A DNA stretch of 64,000 nucleotides from Rubrimonas sp036770645 (lineage in GTDB: Bacteria > Pseudomonadota > Alphaproteobacteria > Rhodobacterales > Rhodobacteraceae): positions 33,906-97,905 of the forward strand of contig DAIPIU010000002.1 of NCBI GenBank assembly GCA_036770645.1, in the 5' to 3' direction. Made by a program: the position numbers and the translations under genes. Within the stretch, counting starts at the first letter, position 1. Each line of letters opens with the position of its first letter. This document shows, piece by piece, positions 20,444 through 30,149 of the stretch. The notes below the pieces were generated by a model. The model saw only the letters and a list, made by a program, of their open reading frames with translations, made no database searches and was not told the origin of the DNA.

Positions 20444-21421
20444 ATGACGATGCGCACACTGAACACCGCCGGGGCGCCCGGCGAAAGTCCCGCTCAGGCC
20501 GGTCGCGTCGCGGATGCCGTCCCCGACAACTGGGTGGACCGCCTCGCCCCGCCATGGTCGCGGCCCTGGCTGCGGCTGTCGCGCGCCGACCGGCCGGTGG
20601 GGACATGGCTGCTGCTGATCCCCTGCTGGCAGAGCCTCGCGCTGGCCGCCGGCCAGGACGGCTGGCGCTGGGGCGACGCCTGGATCGCGGCCGCCTGCGC
20701 CTTGGGCGCGTTCCTGATGCGCGGGGCGGGCTGCACCTGGAACGACGTGACCGACCGCGACATCGACGGGCGCGTGGCGCGCACGCGGTCGCGGCCGATC
20801 CCGTCGGGGCAGGTCACGGCGCGGCAGGCCTTCGCCTGGGGGGTGGCGCAGGCGCTGGCGGCCTTCTGCATCCTGCTGACATTCAACGGTTACGCGATCT
20901 GGCTGGGCGTGGCCGCGCTGCTGCCGGTGACGATCTACCCCTTCATGAAGCGCTTCACCTGGTGGCCGCAGCTGTTCCTCGGCATCGCCTTCAACTGGGG
21001 CGCGCTGATGGGCTGGGCGGCGCATCAGGGGTCGCTGTCGGCCGCGCCGCTGCTGCTATATCTGGGCGGGATCGCCTGGACGCTGCACTACGACACGGTC
21101 TACGCGCACCAGGACCGCGAGGACGACGCCCTGATCGGGGTCAAATCGACCGCGCGGCTGTTCGGCGCGGCGACGCGGCGCTGGCTGTGGGGCTTCGCCG
21201 CCGCCGCGGTCGCGGGGCCGCTGGCGGCGTCGGCGCTGGTGTTCGAGGGCTGGGCCCTGTGGTCCATGGTCATCGTCTGCGGGCTTTACGGCGCGCATCT
21301 GTCCCGCCAGATCCTGCGGCTCGACACCGACGACGCCGGCCTGTGCCTGCGGCTGTTCCGGTCGAACCGCGACGCCGCGCTGATCCTCGCGGCGGGTTTC
21401 GCGGCGGCCTCGCTGCTCTGA
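20444..21421 (+). CDS. ubiA: 4-hydroxybenzoate polyprenyltransferase
   Basis: This encodes 325 residues from the ATG at 20444 (an ATG at 20450 is an equal alternative). The pattern WVDRLAPPWSRPWLRLSR at the N terminus leads to about eight membrane helices. The first Asp-rich motif is NDVTDRDIDGRVARTRSRP and the second is YAHQDREDDALIGVKSTA; both bind Mg-diphosphate in UbiA. The enzyme prenylates 4-hydroxybenzoate in ubiquinone synthesis in the inner membrane. Ubiquinone serves both respiration and the photosynthetic cycle encoded at the right end of the window. Confidence 0.95.
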   Translation: MTMRTLNTAGAPGESPAQAGRVADAVPDNWVDRLAPPWSRPWLRLSRADRPVGTWLLLIPCWQSLALAAGQDGWRWGDAWIAAACALGAFLMRGAGCTWNDVTDRDIDGRVARTRSRPIPSGQVTARQAFAWGVAQALAAFCILLTFNGYAIWLGVAALLPVTIYPFMKRFTWWPQLFLGIAFNWGALMGWAAHQGSLSAAPLLLYLGGIAWTLHYDTVYAHQDREDDALIGVKSTARLFGAATRRWLWGFAAAAVAGPLAASALVFEGWALWSMVIVCGLYGAHLSRQILRLDTDDAGLCLRLFRSNRDAALILAAGFAAASLL

Positions 21422-21467
21422 GCGCGCGGGCCGGCCGACCGGCCCGCGGCGGATGCGCGCCCGGGCT

Positions 21468-22703
21468 TCAGTGCCCGCCCGACAGGACCAGCGTGCGCAC
21501 CGGCGTCAGCAGCGCCTGAATGCGGATGATCGCGGCATGCACGACCGCGGTGGCGTCGACGACATGCAGCGCCACCGCCTCGAGCGTGCCGGTCTCGGGG
21601 TCGGACAGCCGCTCGTGGTTGCTGGTGTAGACGTTCGCGATGCAGCTCGCGCCCGGCGGCAGGCCGTCGAGCCCGCCGGCGAACATCGGCTCGAGCGTGG
21701 TCAGCAGCGTGCCGGCGCTGCCCAGCGCCGAAGCGTCGAGCAGCTGGTCGGCCAGCCGCACCTGGCCCGAGGCCACTGCCTCCTGCACGTCCACGACGAC
21801 CATCGGGATGACGCGGAAGGGCAGGGCGGCGCAGGTGATCTCGGCCGCCATGCCGGGGCGCAGCACCTGCGCCTCGATCTGGCCGAAGCCCGCGAGCACG
21901 GACTTGCGCCCGGCGTCGGCGGGCAGCAGCACGCCGGCCGGCCGCATCACGGCGCTCACGAAATCGCCGACGCGCAGCGAGAACTGCTCGACCGTGCCCG
22001 CGACGCCGGCGGCGACCAGCGTCTGCGCCAGCGCCACCTCGGCCTCCGCCAGCTGCGCCAGCGCGCTGGCCCGGCGGGCGGGCAGCACGACCGAGATCTC
22101 GGCCTCGACCGCGGCCTTCTGCGCCTGCGCGGCCTCGACCGCGCCGGCGCGCGCCGCGGCGGCATTGCGCAGGCGCTCGAGCTCGCGCGTCGCCACGACG
22201 TCGGGGTTGCGCGCGGCGAGCGTCTCGCGCGTCTCGAGTTCGTCGCGCGCCTCCTGCAGCGCGCTCTCGGCCTGCTGCACGGCGCCCTGCGCCGCGGCCA
22301 GCCGACGATCGGCCACGGCGAGATCCGCCTCGATCTCGGCGGCGCGCAGCCGCGCGGTCTCGAGCGCGGCGCGTTCGGCCGAATCGTCGAGGCGGAACAG
22401 CGGCTGGCCCGGCTCGACCCGCGCGCCGTTGACGACCAGCACCTCCGCCACCCGGCCGCCACGTTCGGGCAGGATCGGCACGGCGCGGAAGAAGCTGCCC
22501 GCGCTGACGGTCGAGGGGTGGAAGTAGAAGATCATGGTGATCAGCGACACCGTCAGGATCACGCAGGCGATGATCCCCCAGCGCAGTTCGTAGAACACCG
22601 AGAACAGCGTGATCTCGCGACCGATCCGCTTGCCCTGCACGAAGCGGCGGTAGAGGTAATCGGGAAAGATGGTGACGAGCGAGCAGAGGAAGGCCTCAAT
22701 CAC
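21468..22703 (-). CDS. HlyD-family membrane-fusion protein (YiaV-like)
   Basis: This encodes 411 residues from the GTG at 22703, whose TGA overlap with the preceding gene (GTGA) indicates coupling. The N-terminal region has a short amphipathic lead-in and one membrane helix (about residues 43-62). A biotinyl-lipoyl-like half motif (GRVAEVLVVNGARVEPGQPLF), a long Ala/Glu/Arg coiled coil (about 105-230) and the second half (SLRVGDFVSAVM) follow. HlyD/EmrA-type adaptors bridge inner-membrane pumps and the periplasm. No transporter gene is adjacent; instead it pairs with a DUF3302-like protein, as yiaV and yiaW do in E. coli. The substrate is unknown. Confidence 0.82.
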   Translation of the reverse strand: MIEAFLCSLVTIFPDYLYRRFVQGKRIGREITLFSVFYELRWGIIACVILTVSLITMIFYFHPSTVSAGSFFRAVPILPERGGRVAEVLVVNGARVEPGQPLFRLDDSAERAALETARLRAAEIEADLAVADRRLAAAQGAVQQAESALQEARDELETRETLAARNPDVVATRELERLRNAAAARAGAVEAAQAQKAAVEAEISVVLPARRASALAQLAEAEVALAQTLVAAGVAGTVEQFSLRVGDFVSAVMRPAGVLLPADAGRKSVLAGFGQIEAQVLRPGMAAEITCAALPFRVIPMVVVDVQEAVASGQVRLADQLLDASALGSAGTLLTTLEPMFAGGLDGLPPGASCIANVYTSNHERLSDPETGTLEAVALHVVDATAVVHAAIIRIQALLTPVRTLVLSGGH

Positions 22704-23086
22704 GGCTCGGCCCCCCCGGCGGGCCGGTCCTGTCCGGGTTCGCCGCGGCCCGCGATGCGCTCCAGCGCATCGACCGCCCTTCGCGCCGGGCCCGTGATGT
22801 CGGGCAGCTCGACGATGGCGAGGATCAGGGCGGCGACCCAGAACAGGTTCTGGTGGGTCACCAGCGCCAGCAGGCCCAGCACCGCGATCAGCTCGAACTG
22901 CGCGCGGTGGCGGCGATGCGCCATGCGTTCGGGCAGCGAATGCAGGGTCAGGTAGAACACGCCCGCGCCCAGCACGCCCAGAACCAGCAGCAGCGCCATC
23001 GCGGTCATCAGCGTGTCGCCCTCGCCCGGCGGGGTGATGAAGGGCGGCAGATGGTGCGGCGCGAGGGGGTGCGGCTCGCCGGCCAT
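22700..23086 (-). CDS. Small inner-membrane protein, DUF3302/YiaW-like
   Basis: This encodes 128 residues from the ATG at 23086. Two hydrophobic helices (roughly residues 27-46 and 62-88) flank LHSLPERMAHRRHRAQFELI, a basic loop resembling the HDIP...AKKRNHP loop of E. coli YiaW as I remember it. The tail is charged and Gly/Pro-rich. It overlaps the HlyD-family gene by four bases, the same gene pair as yiaW-yiaV. The resemblance is from memory and not from an alignment, so the family name is tentative; the membrane topology and coupling are visible. Confidence 0.65.
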   Translation of the reverse strand: MAGEPHPLAPHHLPPFITPPGEGDTLMTAMALLLVLGVLGAGVFYLTLHSLPERMAHRRHRAQFELIAVLGLLALVTHQNLFWVAALILAIVELPDITGPARRAVDALERIAGRGEPGQDRPAGGAEP

Positions 23087-23397
23087 GGCGTCGTCTCCGA
23101 ACGGCGCGGCGGGCGGCCCGCCGCAATCGCGCGGACAATTCCACGGGATCGCCGCGAACGCCATCGCCGCGACGATCCGCGCGCCCGCGGACGTCGCGCT
23201 GCGACCCGATTGCGACGGCATGCCCCGGGCCGACGGTGCGCCGATGGCGCGCCGCGTCGGGCCCCGGCGGCGGCGCGATCCCTCGGGTCGCCGGCGCGCA
23301 GGTCTTGCGTCCCGCTGTCGCATCCGGCGCGGTTCCGGGTCTATGCTGCGCGACCGACCCGGCCGCCAGAGCCGGGCGCGCAGGGAGGACCGGAAGG
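23087..23397. other. Divergent intergenic region, no gene seen
   Basis: These 311 bases separate the DUF3302-like gene (minus) from the sigma-54 activator (plus). They must carry both promoters. A TATGCT hexamer at 23342-23347 could be a -10 element for the activator, but no well-spaced -35 is obvious. The bases just before the activator, AGGGAGGACCGGAAGG, include a good ribosome-binding site. Nothing else is recognisable. Confidence 0.4.
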
Positions 23398-25305
23398 ATG
23401 GGCGCAGCGGCGCGACACATCGACGAGATCGAGCGGGTGGCCGCCGGGGCCGACAGCGTCCGGGACCTGGCGGTGGTGGAAAGCTGGCGGCGCTGCATCG
23501 ACCGCCACCGGCTCGACCCCGCCCGCCCGAGTCCGGCCTACATCGTGCCGGAGACGCGGCTGCGCGAGCACCGCGAGCAGTACGAGCGCCTGATCGCCAT
23601 CGCCCGCTCCGGCCTGCAGAGCCTGTTCCGGCAGGTGGCCGGACAGAACTATGTCCTGCTGCTGGCCGACCGGCAGGGCGTGACGGTGGATTTCTTCGGC
23701 GACCCGGCCTTCGAGGACGAACTGCGCGCGGCAGGCCTCTATCTGGGCGCCGAGTGGTCGGAGCCGCGCGCCGGCACCTGCGGCGTGGGCGCCTGCATCG
23801 AATCGGGCGAGGCGCTGACCATCCACCAGTCCGACCATTTCGACCTGACGCACACGCCGCTCAGCTGCACCGCCGCGCCGATCTACGACACGGACGGGGC
23901 GCTGACGGCGGTGCTCGACATCTCGCTGCTGCGCTCGCCGCAGCCCAAGATCAGCCAGCGTCTGGCGCTGCATCTGGTGGGCGCGGCGGCGCGGCGCATC
24001 GAGCTGGCCAACCTGATGGCGACCATGCGCACCGACTGGGTGCTGCGGCTGGCCCATTCGCCCGAGTTCCTCGACGTGGACCCCGAGGCGGCCGTGGCGC
24101 TCGACGCGGCGGGCCGGGTGATCGGCATGACCCATGGCGCGGCGCGGATGATGGCGCGCGCCGCGGGGACCGACTGGCGGCGGCCCGAGACGCTGCTGGG
24201 CCGGCCGGTGTCGCAGTTCTTCGAGCTGTCGGTGGACGACCTGCCGTCGCTGACCCGCTGCCGCCCGGCCGAGGAACGGGTGGCGGTGCTGCGCGACGGG
24301 GCGGGCCTGTTCGCCCACGCCATCGCGCCCGCCCCTGCGCCGACGCGCGCGCGTGGCGGACGCGGCGGGCGAGGCGGGCAAGCGGGGCAGGGCGGGCGCG
24401 ACGCCATCCCCGCCCCGCTGCGCGCCCTGAGCGGCGAGGATCCGGCCATGCGGACGCTGCAGGCGCAGGCCGCGCGCCTTGCGCCCGGCCCCCTGCCCAT
24501 CCTGCTGCGCGGCGAGACCGGCGCCGGCAAGGAGCGGCTGGCCCGCGCCATCCACGCGGCGCGGCCGGAGGGCGGGCCCTTCGTCGCCGTCAACTGCGCC
24601 GCCATCCCGGAGGCGCTGATCGAGGGCGAGCTGTTCGGCCATGCGCCGGGCGCCTTCACCGGCGCGCTGTCGCGCGGGCGGCGCGGCCTGATCGAGGAGG
24701 CGGATGGCGGGGTGCTGTTCCTCGACGAGATCGGGGACATGCCGCTGGCGCTGCAGGCGCGCCTGCTGCGCGCGCTGTCGGAGGGCGAGGTGACGCCGGT
24801 CGGCGGCGCGCGGCCGCGCCGCGTGCGGCTGAAGGTGCTCTCGGCCTCGCACCGCGACCTCGCCGCGCTGGTGCGCGCGGGCCGCTTCCGCGAGGACCTG
24901 TTCTTCCGCCTCGCCGCCGCCACGCTCAGCCTGCCGCCGCTGCGCGAGCGCGAGGATTTCGACTGGCTGGTGGACCGGCTGCTGGCCGACCGCGCGCCGG
25001 AGGGCGGACCCCGCCCCGCCATCGGCCCCGCCGCGCGCCTTGCGCTGTCGCGGCGGCGCTGGCCGGGCAACCTGCGCGAGCTGTCGAATGCGCTCGCCGT
25101 CGCCGCGACGCTGGCGGACGGCGCCGCCATCGCGCCCGAGCACCTGCCGGCGCCGGCCTTCCCCGAGCCGGCGGCGCCCGCCGACCTGCGCGCGACGCTC
25201 GACGCCTGCGGCTGGAACGTCAGCGCGGCGGCCCGGACGCTGGGGGTGGACCGCACCACCGTCCACCGCCGGATGCGCCGCGAGGGCGTGACCGCACGGC
25301 GCTGA
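23398..25305 (+). CDS. Sigma-54-dependent transcriptional activator (AcoR-like, GAF-AAA-Fis)
   Basis: This encodes 635 residues from the ATG at 23398, which follows GGAAGG. The N-terminal ~300 residues are an AcoR-type sensory region with a GAF domain (LLADRQGVTVDFFGD, then EPRAGTCGVGACIESGEAL, SCTAAPIYD). A Gly/Arg linker leads to the AAA+ domain: Walker A GETGAGKE at 372-379, the sigma-54 contact loop GAFTGA at 418-423 intact, Walker B VLFLDEIGD, and the arginine-finger region. A Fis-type HTH closes the protein (LDACGWNVSAAARTLGVDRT). It should bind an enhancer, sense a small molecule through GAF, and open complexes at a -24/-12 promoter; exactly such a promoter lies downstream. Confidence 0.95.
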   Translation: MGAAARHIDEIERVAAGADSVRDLAVVESWRRCIDRHRLDPARPSPAYIVPETRLREHREQYERLIAIARSGLQSLFRQVAGQNYVLLLADRQGVTVDFFGDPAFEDELRAAGLYLGAEWSEPRAGTCGVGACIESGEALTIHQSDHFDLTHTPLSCTAAPIYDTDGALTAVLDISLLRSPQPKISQRLALHLVGAAARRIELANLMATMRTDWVLRLAHSPEFLDVDPEAAVALDAAGRVIGMTHGAARMMARAAGTDWRRPETLLGRPVSQFFELSVDDLPSLTRCRPAEERVAVLRDGAGLFAHAIAPAPAPTRARGGRGGRGGQAGQGGRDAIPAPLRALSGEDPAMRTLQAQAARLAPGPLPILLRGETGAGKERLARAIHAARPEGGPFVAVNCAAIPEALIEGELFGHAPGAFTGALSRGRRGLIEEADGGVLFLDEIGDMPLALQARLLRALSEGEVTPVGGARPRRVRLKVLSASHRDLAALVRAGRFREDLFFRLAAATLSLPPLREREDFDWLVDRLLADRAPEGGPRPAIGPAARLALSRRRWPGNLRELSNALAVAATLADGAAIAPEHLPAPAFPEPAAPADLRATLDACGWNVSAAARTLGVDRTTVHRRMRREGVTARR

Positions 25306-25330
25306 GACCCGCGCGCGGCGGCGCCCCCCT

Positions 25331-25365
25331 GTGGCGGCGCCGCGCTTGGCCTGTGGCGCCGCCAC
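25331..25365. promoter_or_regulatory. Paired dyads, probable enhancer (UAS) for the adjacent sigma-54 activator
   Basis: Two near-identical palindromes occur in tandem: GTGGCG-G-CGCCGC at 25331-25343 (one mismatch) and GTGGCG-C-CGCCAC at 25353-25365 (perfect). Their centres are 22 bases apart, about two helical turns, and the downstream centre is 63 bases from the -24 element. This is the geometry expected for a Fis-type activator binding as paired dimers. The outer arms (25331-25341 and 25355-25365) also form an 11-base inverted repeat, so a hairpin ending the activator transcript is the alternative reading. Confidence 0.6.
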
Positions 25366-25420
25366 GGGCCGGGCGTCGGGGCGCGGCCGCAAGCCCATGG
25401 ATCTGCTTGCCCGCGTGATG

Positions 25421-25435
25421 TGGCACGGCCTTTGC
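25421..25435 (+). promoter_or_regulatory. Sigma-54 (-24/-12) promoter of the flavin monooxygenase gene
   Basis: TGGCACGGCCTTTGC matches the sigma-54 consensus (TGGCACG, four bases, TTGC) exactly, with correct GG-GC spacing. Transcription would start about 12 bases beyond the TTGC, leaving a leader of roughly 60 bases before the ATG at 25507 with AGGGGAGG as ribosome-binding site. The only gene it can drive is the monooxygenase, and the only bacterial enhancer-binding protein seen nearby is the upstream activator. Confidence 0.9.
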
Positions 25436-25506
25436 GATGCACCTGATGCAACCGAACGGACCGCGGCGACGCAACCGCCGCGGCCGCCACCAAGGGGAGG
25501 ACATCC

Positions 25507-27306
25507 ATGCTCGACATGACGCCGCAGGCGCGCGTCCAGCACCTGCTCACCACGCTCGGCGAGGCGCTGGAGGCAGGCGACATCGACCGCGCCGTTTCGC
25601 TGTTCGAGCCGGGCGGCTACTGGCGCGACCTCGTGAGCTTCACATGGAACATCAGGACCATGGAGGGCCGGGACGCCATCCGCGCCATGCTGGAGGCCCA
25701 GCTTCCCGCGGTGCGGCCCTCGGCCTGGACGCTGGACCCCAAGGGCGGCGCCTCGGAGGAGGGCGGGGTTGCGACCGGCTGGTTCGGCTTCGAGACCGCC
25801 GTCTCGCGCGGCTATGGGCTGGTGCGCATCCGCGACGGCAGGATCTGGACGCTGCTCACCTCGATGGTCGAGCTGAAGGGCCATGAGGAGCCGCTCGGCT
25901 TCGACCGCCCGCTTGGGGCTAAGCACGGCGCGGGCAAGCATCGCCCGAGCTGGAAGGAGGAGCGCGAGGAGGAGGCGCGCACCCTCGGCCACACCACCCA
26001 GCCCTATGTCGTCATCATCGGCGGCGGGCAGGGCGGCATCGCGCTGGGGGCCCGGCTGCGCCAGCTCGGCGTGCCGGCCATCATCGTCGAGAAGAACGCC
26101 CGTCCCGGCGACAGCTGGCGCAACCGCTACAAGTCGCTCTGCCTGCACGACCCGGTCTGGTACGACCACCTGCCCTATCTGCCCTTCCCGCCGAACTGGC
26201 CGGTGTTCTCGCCGAAGGACAAGCTCGGCGACTGGCTGGAGATGTACGCCAAGGTCATGGAGCTGAACTACTGGGGCTCCACCACCGCCAGGTCGGCGCA
26301 ATACGACGAGGCCGCCGGGGAATGGACCGTCGTCGTCGAGCGCGACGGCCGCGAGATCGCGCTGCGCCCGAAGCACCTGGTGTTCGCCACCGGCATGTCG
26401 GGCAAGGCGAACCTGCCGAGCTTCCCCGGCATGGAGAGGTTCAGGGGGGACCAGCACCATTCCTCCAGGCACCCCGGCCCCGATCCCTATGTCGGCAAGA
26501 AGGCCGTGGTGATCGGCTCCAACAACTCTGCCCACGACATCTGCGCCGCGCTCTGGGAGAATGACGTCGACGTGACCATGGTGCAGCGGTCGAGCACCCA
26601 CATCGTGCGGTCGGACACGCTGATGGAGATCGGCCTCGGCGCGCTGTATTCCGAACAGGCGGTGGCCAACGGCATCGACCATCACAGGGCCGACCTGATC
26701 TTCGCCTCGGTGCCCTACGCCATCCTGCACGAGTTCCAGATCCCGCTCTACGCCCAGATGAGGGAGCGCGACGCCGAGTTCTATGCGGGGCTGGAGAAGG
26801 CCGGGTTCTGGCTGGACTGGGGGGCGGACGGGTCGGGCCTGTTCATGAAGTACCTGCGCCGCGGCTCGGGCTACTACATCGACATCGGCGCGAGCCAGCT
26901 GATCATCGACGGCAAGATCAGGCTGAAGCGGGGCCAGGTCGAGGAGATCACCGAGACGGGCGTGAAGCTCGACACCGGCGAGGAACTGCCGGCCGACGTG
27001 ATCGTCTACGCCACCGGCTACGGCTCGATGAACGGCTGGGTGGCGGATCTGGTCAGCCAGGAGGTGGCGGACAGGGTGGGCAAGGTCTGGGGCCTCGGCT
27101 CGGGCACGCCCAAGGACCCCGGCCCCTGGGAGGGCGAGCAGCGCAACATGTGGAAGCCGACGCAGCAGGAGGCGCTGTGGTTCCATGGCGGCAACCTGCA
27201 CCAGTCGCGCCACTACTCGCAGTTCCTGTCGCTGCAGCTGAAGGCGCGGATGGAGGGCATCCCGACGCCGGTCTGGGGGCTTCAGGCGGTGCACCACAAG
27301 GGCTGA
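25507..27306 (+). CDS. NTF2-like domain fused to flavin-containing monooxygenase/oxidoreductase
   Basis: This encodes 599 residues. Residues 1 to ~135 are a SnoaL/NTF2-like cone (EALEAGDIDRAVSLFEPGG, TMEGRDAIRAML). Residues ~165-590 are a two-dinucleotide-domain oxidoreductase: FAD site GGGQGG at 172-177, an NADPH-type site starting at Gly337 (VVIGSNNSAHD), FATG and YATG linkers, and FRGDQHH, a partial match to the FMO fingerprint. Such enzymes oxygenate N, S or carbonyl groups using NADPH and O2. The substrate is unknown. Transcription should be sigma-54 dependent. About ten arginines use AGG, unlike neighbouring genes, which suggests recent acquisition. Confidence 0.9.
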   Translation: MLDMTPQARVQHLLTTLGEALEAGDIDRAVSLFEPGGYWRDLVSFTWNIRTMEGRDAIRAMLEAQLPAVRPSAWTLDPKGGASEEGGVATGWFGFETAVSRGYGLVRIRDGRIWTLLTSMVELKGHEEPLGFDRPLGAKHGAGKHRPSWKEEREEEARTLGHTTQPYVVIIGGGQGGIALGARLRQLGVPAIIVEKNARPGDSWRNRYKSLCLHDPVWYDHLPYLPFPPNWPVFSPKDKLGDWLEMYAKVMELNYWGSTTARSAQYDEAAGEWTVVVERDGREIALRPKHLVFATGMSGKANLPSFPGMERFRGDQHHSSRHPGPDPYVGKKAVVIGSNNSAHDICAALWENDVDVTMVQRSSTHIVRSDTLMEIGLGALYSEQAVANGIDHHRADLIFASVPYAILHEFQIPLYAQMRERDAEFYAGLEKAGFWLDWGADGSGLFMKYLRRGSGYYIDIGASQLIIDGKIRLKRGQVEEITETGVKLDTGEELPADVIVYATGYGSMNGWVADLVSQEVADRVGKVWGLGSGTPKDPGPWEGEQRNMWKPTQQEALWFHGGNLHQSRHYSQFLSLQLKARMEGIPTPVWGLQAVHHKG

Positions 27307-27336
27307 GCCCCCCGGGCCGGGCGGGCGGGGGCGCGG

Positions 27337-27358
27337 GGGGCCGGGCGGCCCGGTCCCC
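27337..27358. terminator. GC-rich stem-loop between convergent genes
   Basis: CCGGG and CCCGG at 27341-27353 enclose a three-base loop, extended by GGGG and CCCC outer arms with one bulged T. It lies about 30 bases after the monooxygenase stop and before the convergent phosphoesterase stop at 27490. No T-run follows, so it would be an imperfect terminator. Confidence 0.35.
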
Positions 27359-27489
27359 GCGTCGCGTGCCGCCCCAAGCGCCGGGGGGGGGGCGCGACCG
27401 GCCGCGTCCGGGCGCGGCTCGCGGGGCGGATCGGGCATGCCGACCCAGGGCGGTTCGCGTCGCGGAGCGCCGCCGCCGCCGGCCCGGTC

Positions 27490-28283
27490 TCAGAACGGGA
27501 AAGGCCCCTGCGCGGGGTCGAGCAGGCAGGTCTGGCTCGTCAGCCGCCCGTAGGCCCATCGGTGCACGAGCGCGGCGCCAGGCTCGAGGTCGAAGCACGC
27601 CGGCGCGCCGGGGCGCAGGTCGAGCCGCACGGCATGCGAGGGGGCGGGCGCGATCATCGCCGGCCTGCCCGCCCAGACCGTCGTGAAGGCCCGGTGGACA
27701 TGGCCGCACGCGACCAGCCGGATCGCGGGGCTGCCGGCGACCGCCGCCTCGAGCGCGCCGGGGTCGAGCAGCCGCTGCGCGTCCATGAAGCCGATGCCGG
27801 TCTCGAAGGGCGGGTGATGCAGGAACAGGATCGCGGGCCGGTCCGACGCCGTCCGCGCCGCGACCCAGCGGGCCTGCGCCGCGCTCGCCTGCCCGTGACT
27901 GGCGCCCGGTGTCGCGGTGTCGAGGCCCACCAGCCGCAGCGCCCCGACATCGGCGCAGAAATCGATAGTCTCGGCTTCCGCCAGCCCGCCGAAGGCGTCG
28001 CGGAACGGTCCCCGCGCGTCGTGATTGCCGGGGATGGCGAGAAGGGCCGCGCCGGTGGCGGCGGTCGCCTCGGCCATGATGGCGCGGAACAGGGCATAGG
28101 CCTCCGGCTCGCCGCGGTCGGCGATGTCGCCGGTCACGACGATCGCGTCGATGCCGCCGAGCCGCGGGGCCAGCGCGATCAGGCCCGCCGCGGCGCGCCG
28201 CAGCCCCGCCTGCGTGTCGACGCGGCCGTAGGCCAGCGCGCCGCCGGCCAGCAGATGGGTGTCGGAAAGCTGCACGACGGTCG

Positions 28284-28287
<4 letters not shown>
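27490..28287 (-). CDS. Metallophosphoesterase (CpdA/GpdQ-like)
   Basis: This encodes 265 residues from the GTG at 28287, which overlaps the ABC ATPase stop as GTGA. All calcineurin-like metal motifs are present in order: LSDTHL, GDIADRGE, GNHDARG, LFLHHPP and CGHVHRA. The family includes cAMP phosphodiesterase CpdA and glycerophosphodiesterase GpdQ. As the last gene of an ABC-importer operon it more likely processes an imported phosphodiester than a signal nucleotide, but that is inference from position. Two metal ions (Fe/Mn or Zn) are expected in the active site. Confidence 0.87.
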
Positions 28288-29332
<1,045 letters not shown>

Positions 29333-29336
<4 letters not shown>

Positions 29337-30145
29337 CGGGCCGGCCCCTTCGACTGCCCCTGCGCCGGCCCCTGGACGCGGGCCGCGGCCCACTGCATCG
29401 CCACCAGCAGCGGCAGCACCATCACGAAGAACACCAGCGTGTAGGCCGAGGCGATCTCGAGCCGCATCGAGGCGTAGCTGTCGGCCAGCCCGACCGGCAG
29501 CGTCTTGGTCAGCGGCGTGTGCAGCATCCAGGTCAGGTTGAACTCGCCGACCGACAGGGTCACGACCGTCAGCGCGCCCGCGAGGATGCCCGGCGCGGCA
29601 TTCGGCACGGCGATGTCGATGAAGCGCCGCCAGGGCGGGGCGCCCAGCGCCGCCGCGGCCTCCTCCAGCTTCGGCAGGTCGATGGCGGCGAACACCGCAA
29701 GCACCGAGCGGATCATGAAGGGCAGCGTGTAGAGGACATGGCCGACCAGGATGAACCACTCGGAGATGCGGAACCCCCGCCAGGTTCCGTAGAGCTGCAG
29801 CAGCGCCAGCGCCAGCGCGAGGCCGGGCACGGCCAGCGGCAGCGACACCACCTCCTCGACCGCGCGGGACAGGCCGCGCGGCGCGCGCGCCAGCGCATAG
29901 GCGGCCGGCACGCCGATCAGCAGCGCCGCCGCCAGCGCGCCCAGCGCGATGCGCATCGAGCGCCAGACCGTCGGCGCGTAGAGTTCCCAGACCTGCGCCA
30001 CCCAGGCGAGGGTCAGGCCCGACGACAGCCCGCGGAAATAGTTCGCCGTCACGCCCGTGACCGCCGACAGGACCGCGGGCAGCACGAGGAAGGCGACCGC
30101 GAGCGCCGTGACGGCGATCTGGAGGCCGAGCGCGGCGGCGCGCAC
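29333..30145 (-). CDS. ABC transporter permease (second)
   Basis: This encodes 270 residues from a GTG at 30145, four bases after the stop of the first permease. About six membrane helices are visible. The cytoplasmic EAA loop reads EEAAAALGAPPWRRFIDIAVP, the contact site for the ATPase. This is the PotC/FbpB-C-type inner-membrane subunit. Its stop overlaps the ATPase start as ATGA. Confidence 0.92.
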
Positions 30146-30149
30146 CGCC

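Noticed and set aside
23341..27438. 1365-codon minus-strand open frame opposite the activator and monooxygenase
   Set aside because: It is an artefact of high GC at third positions; both genes beneath it have full domains and motifs.
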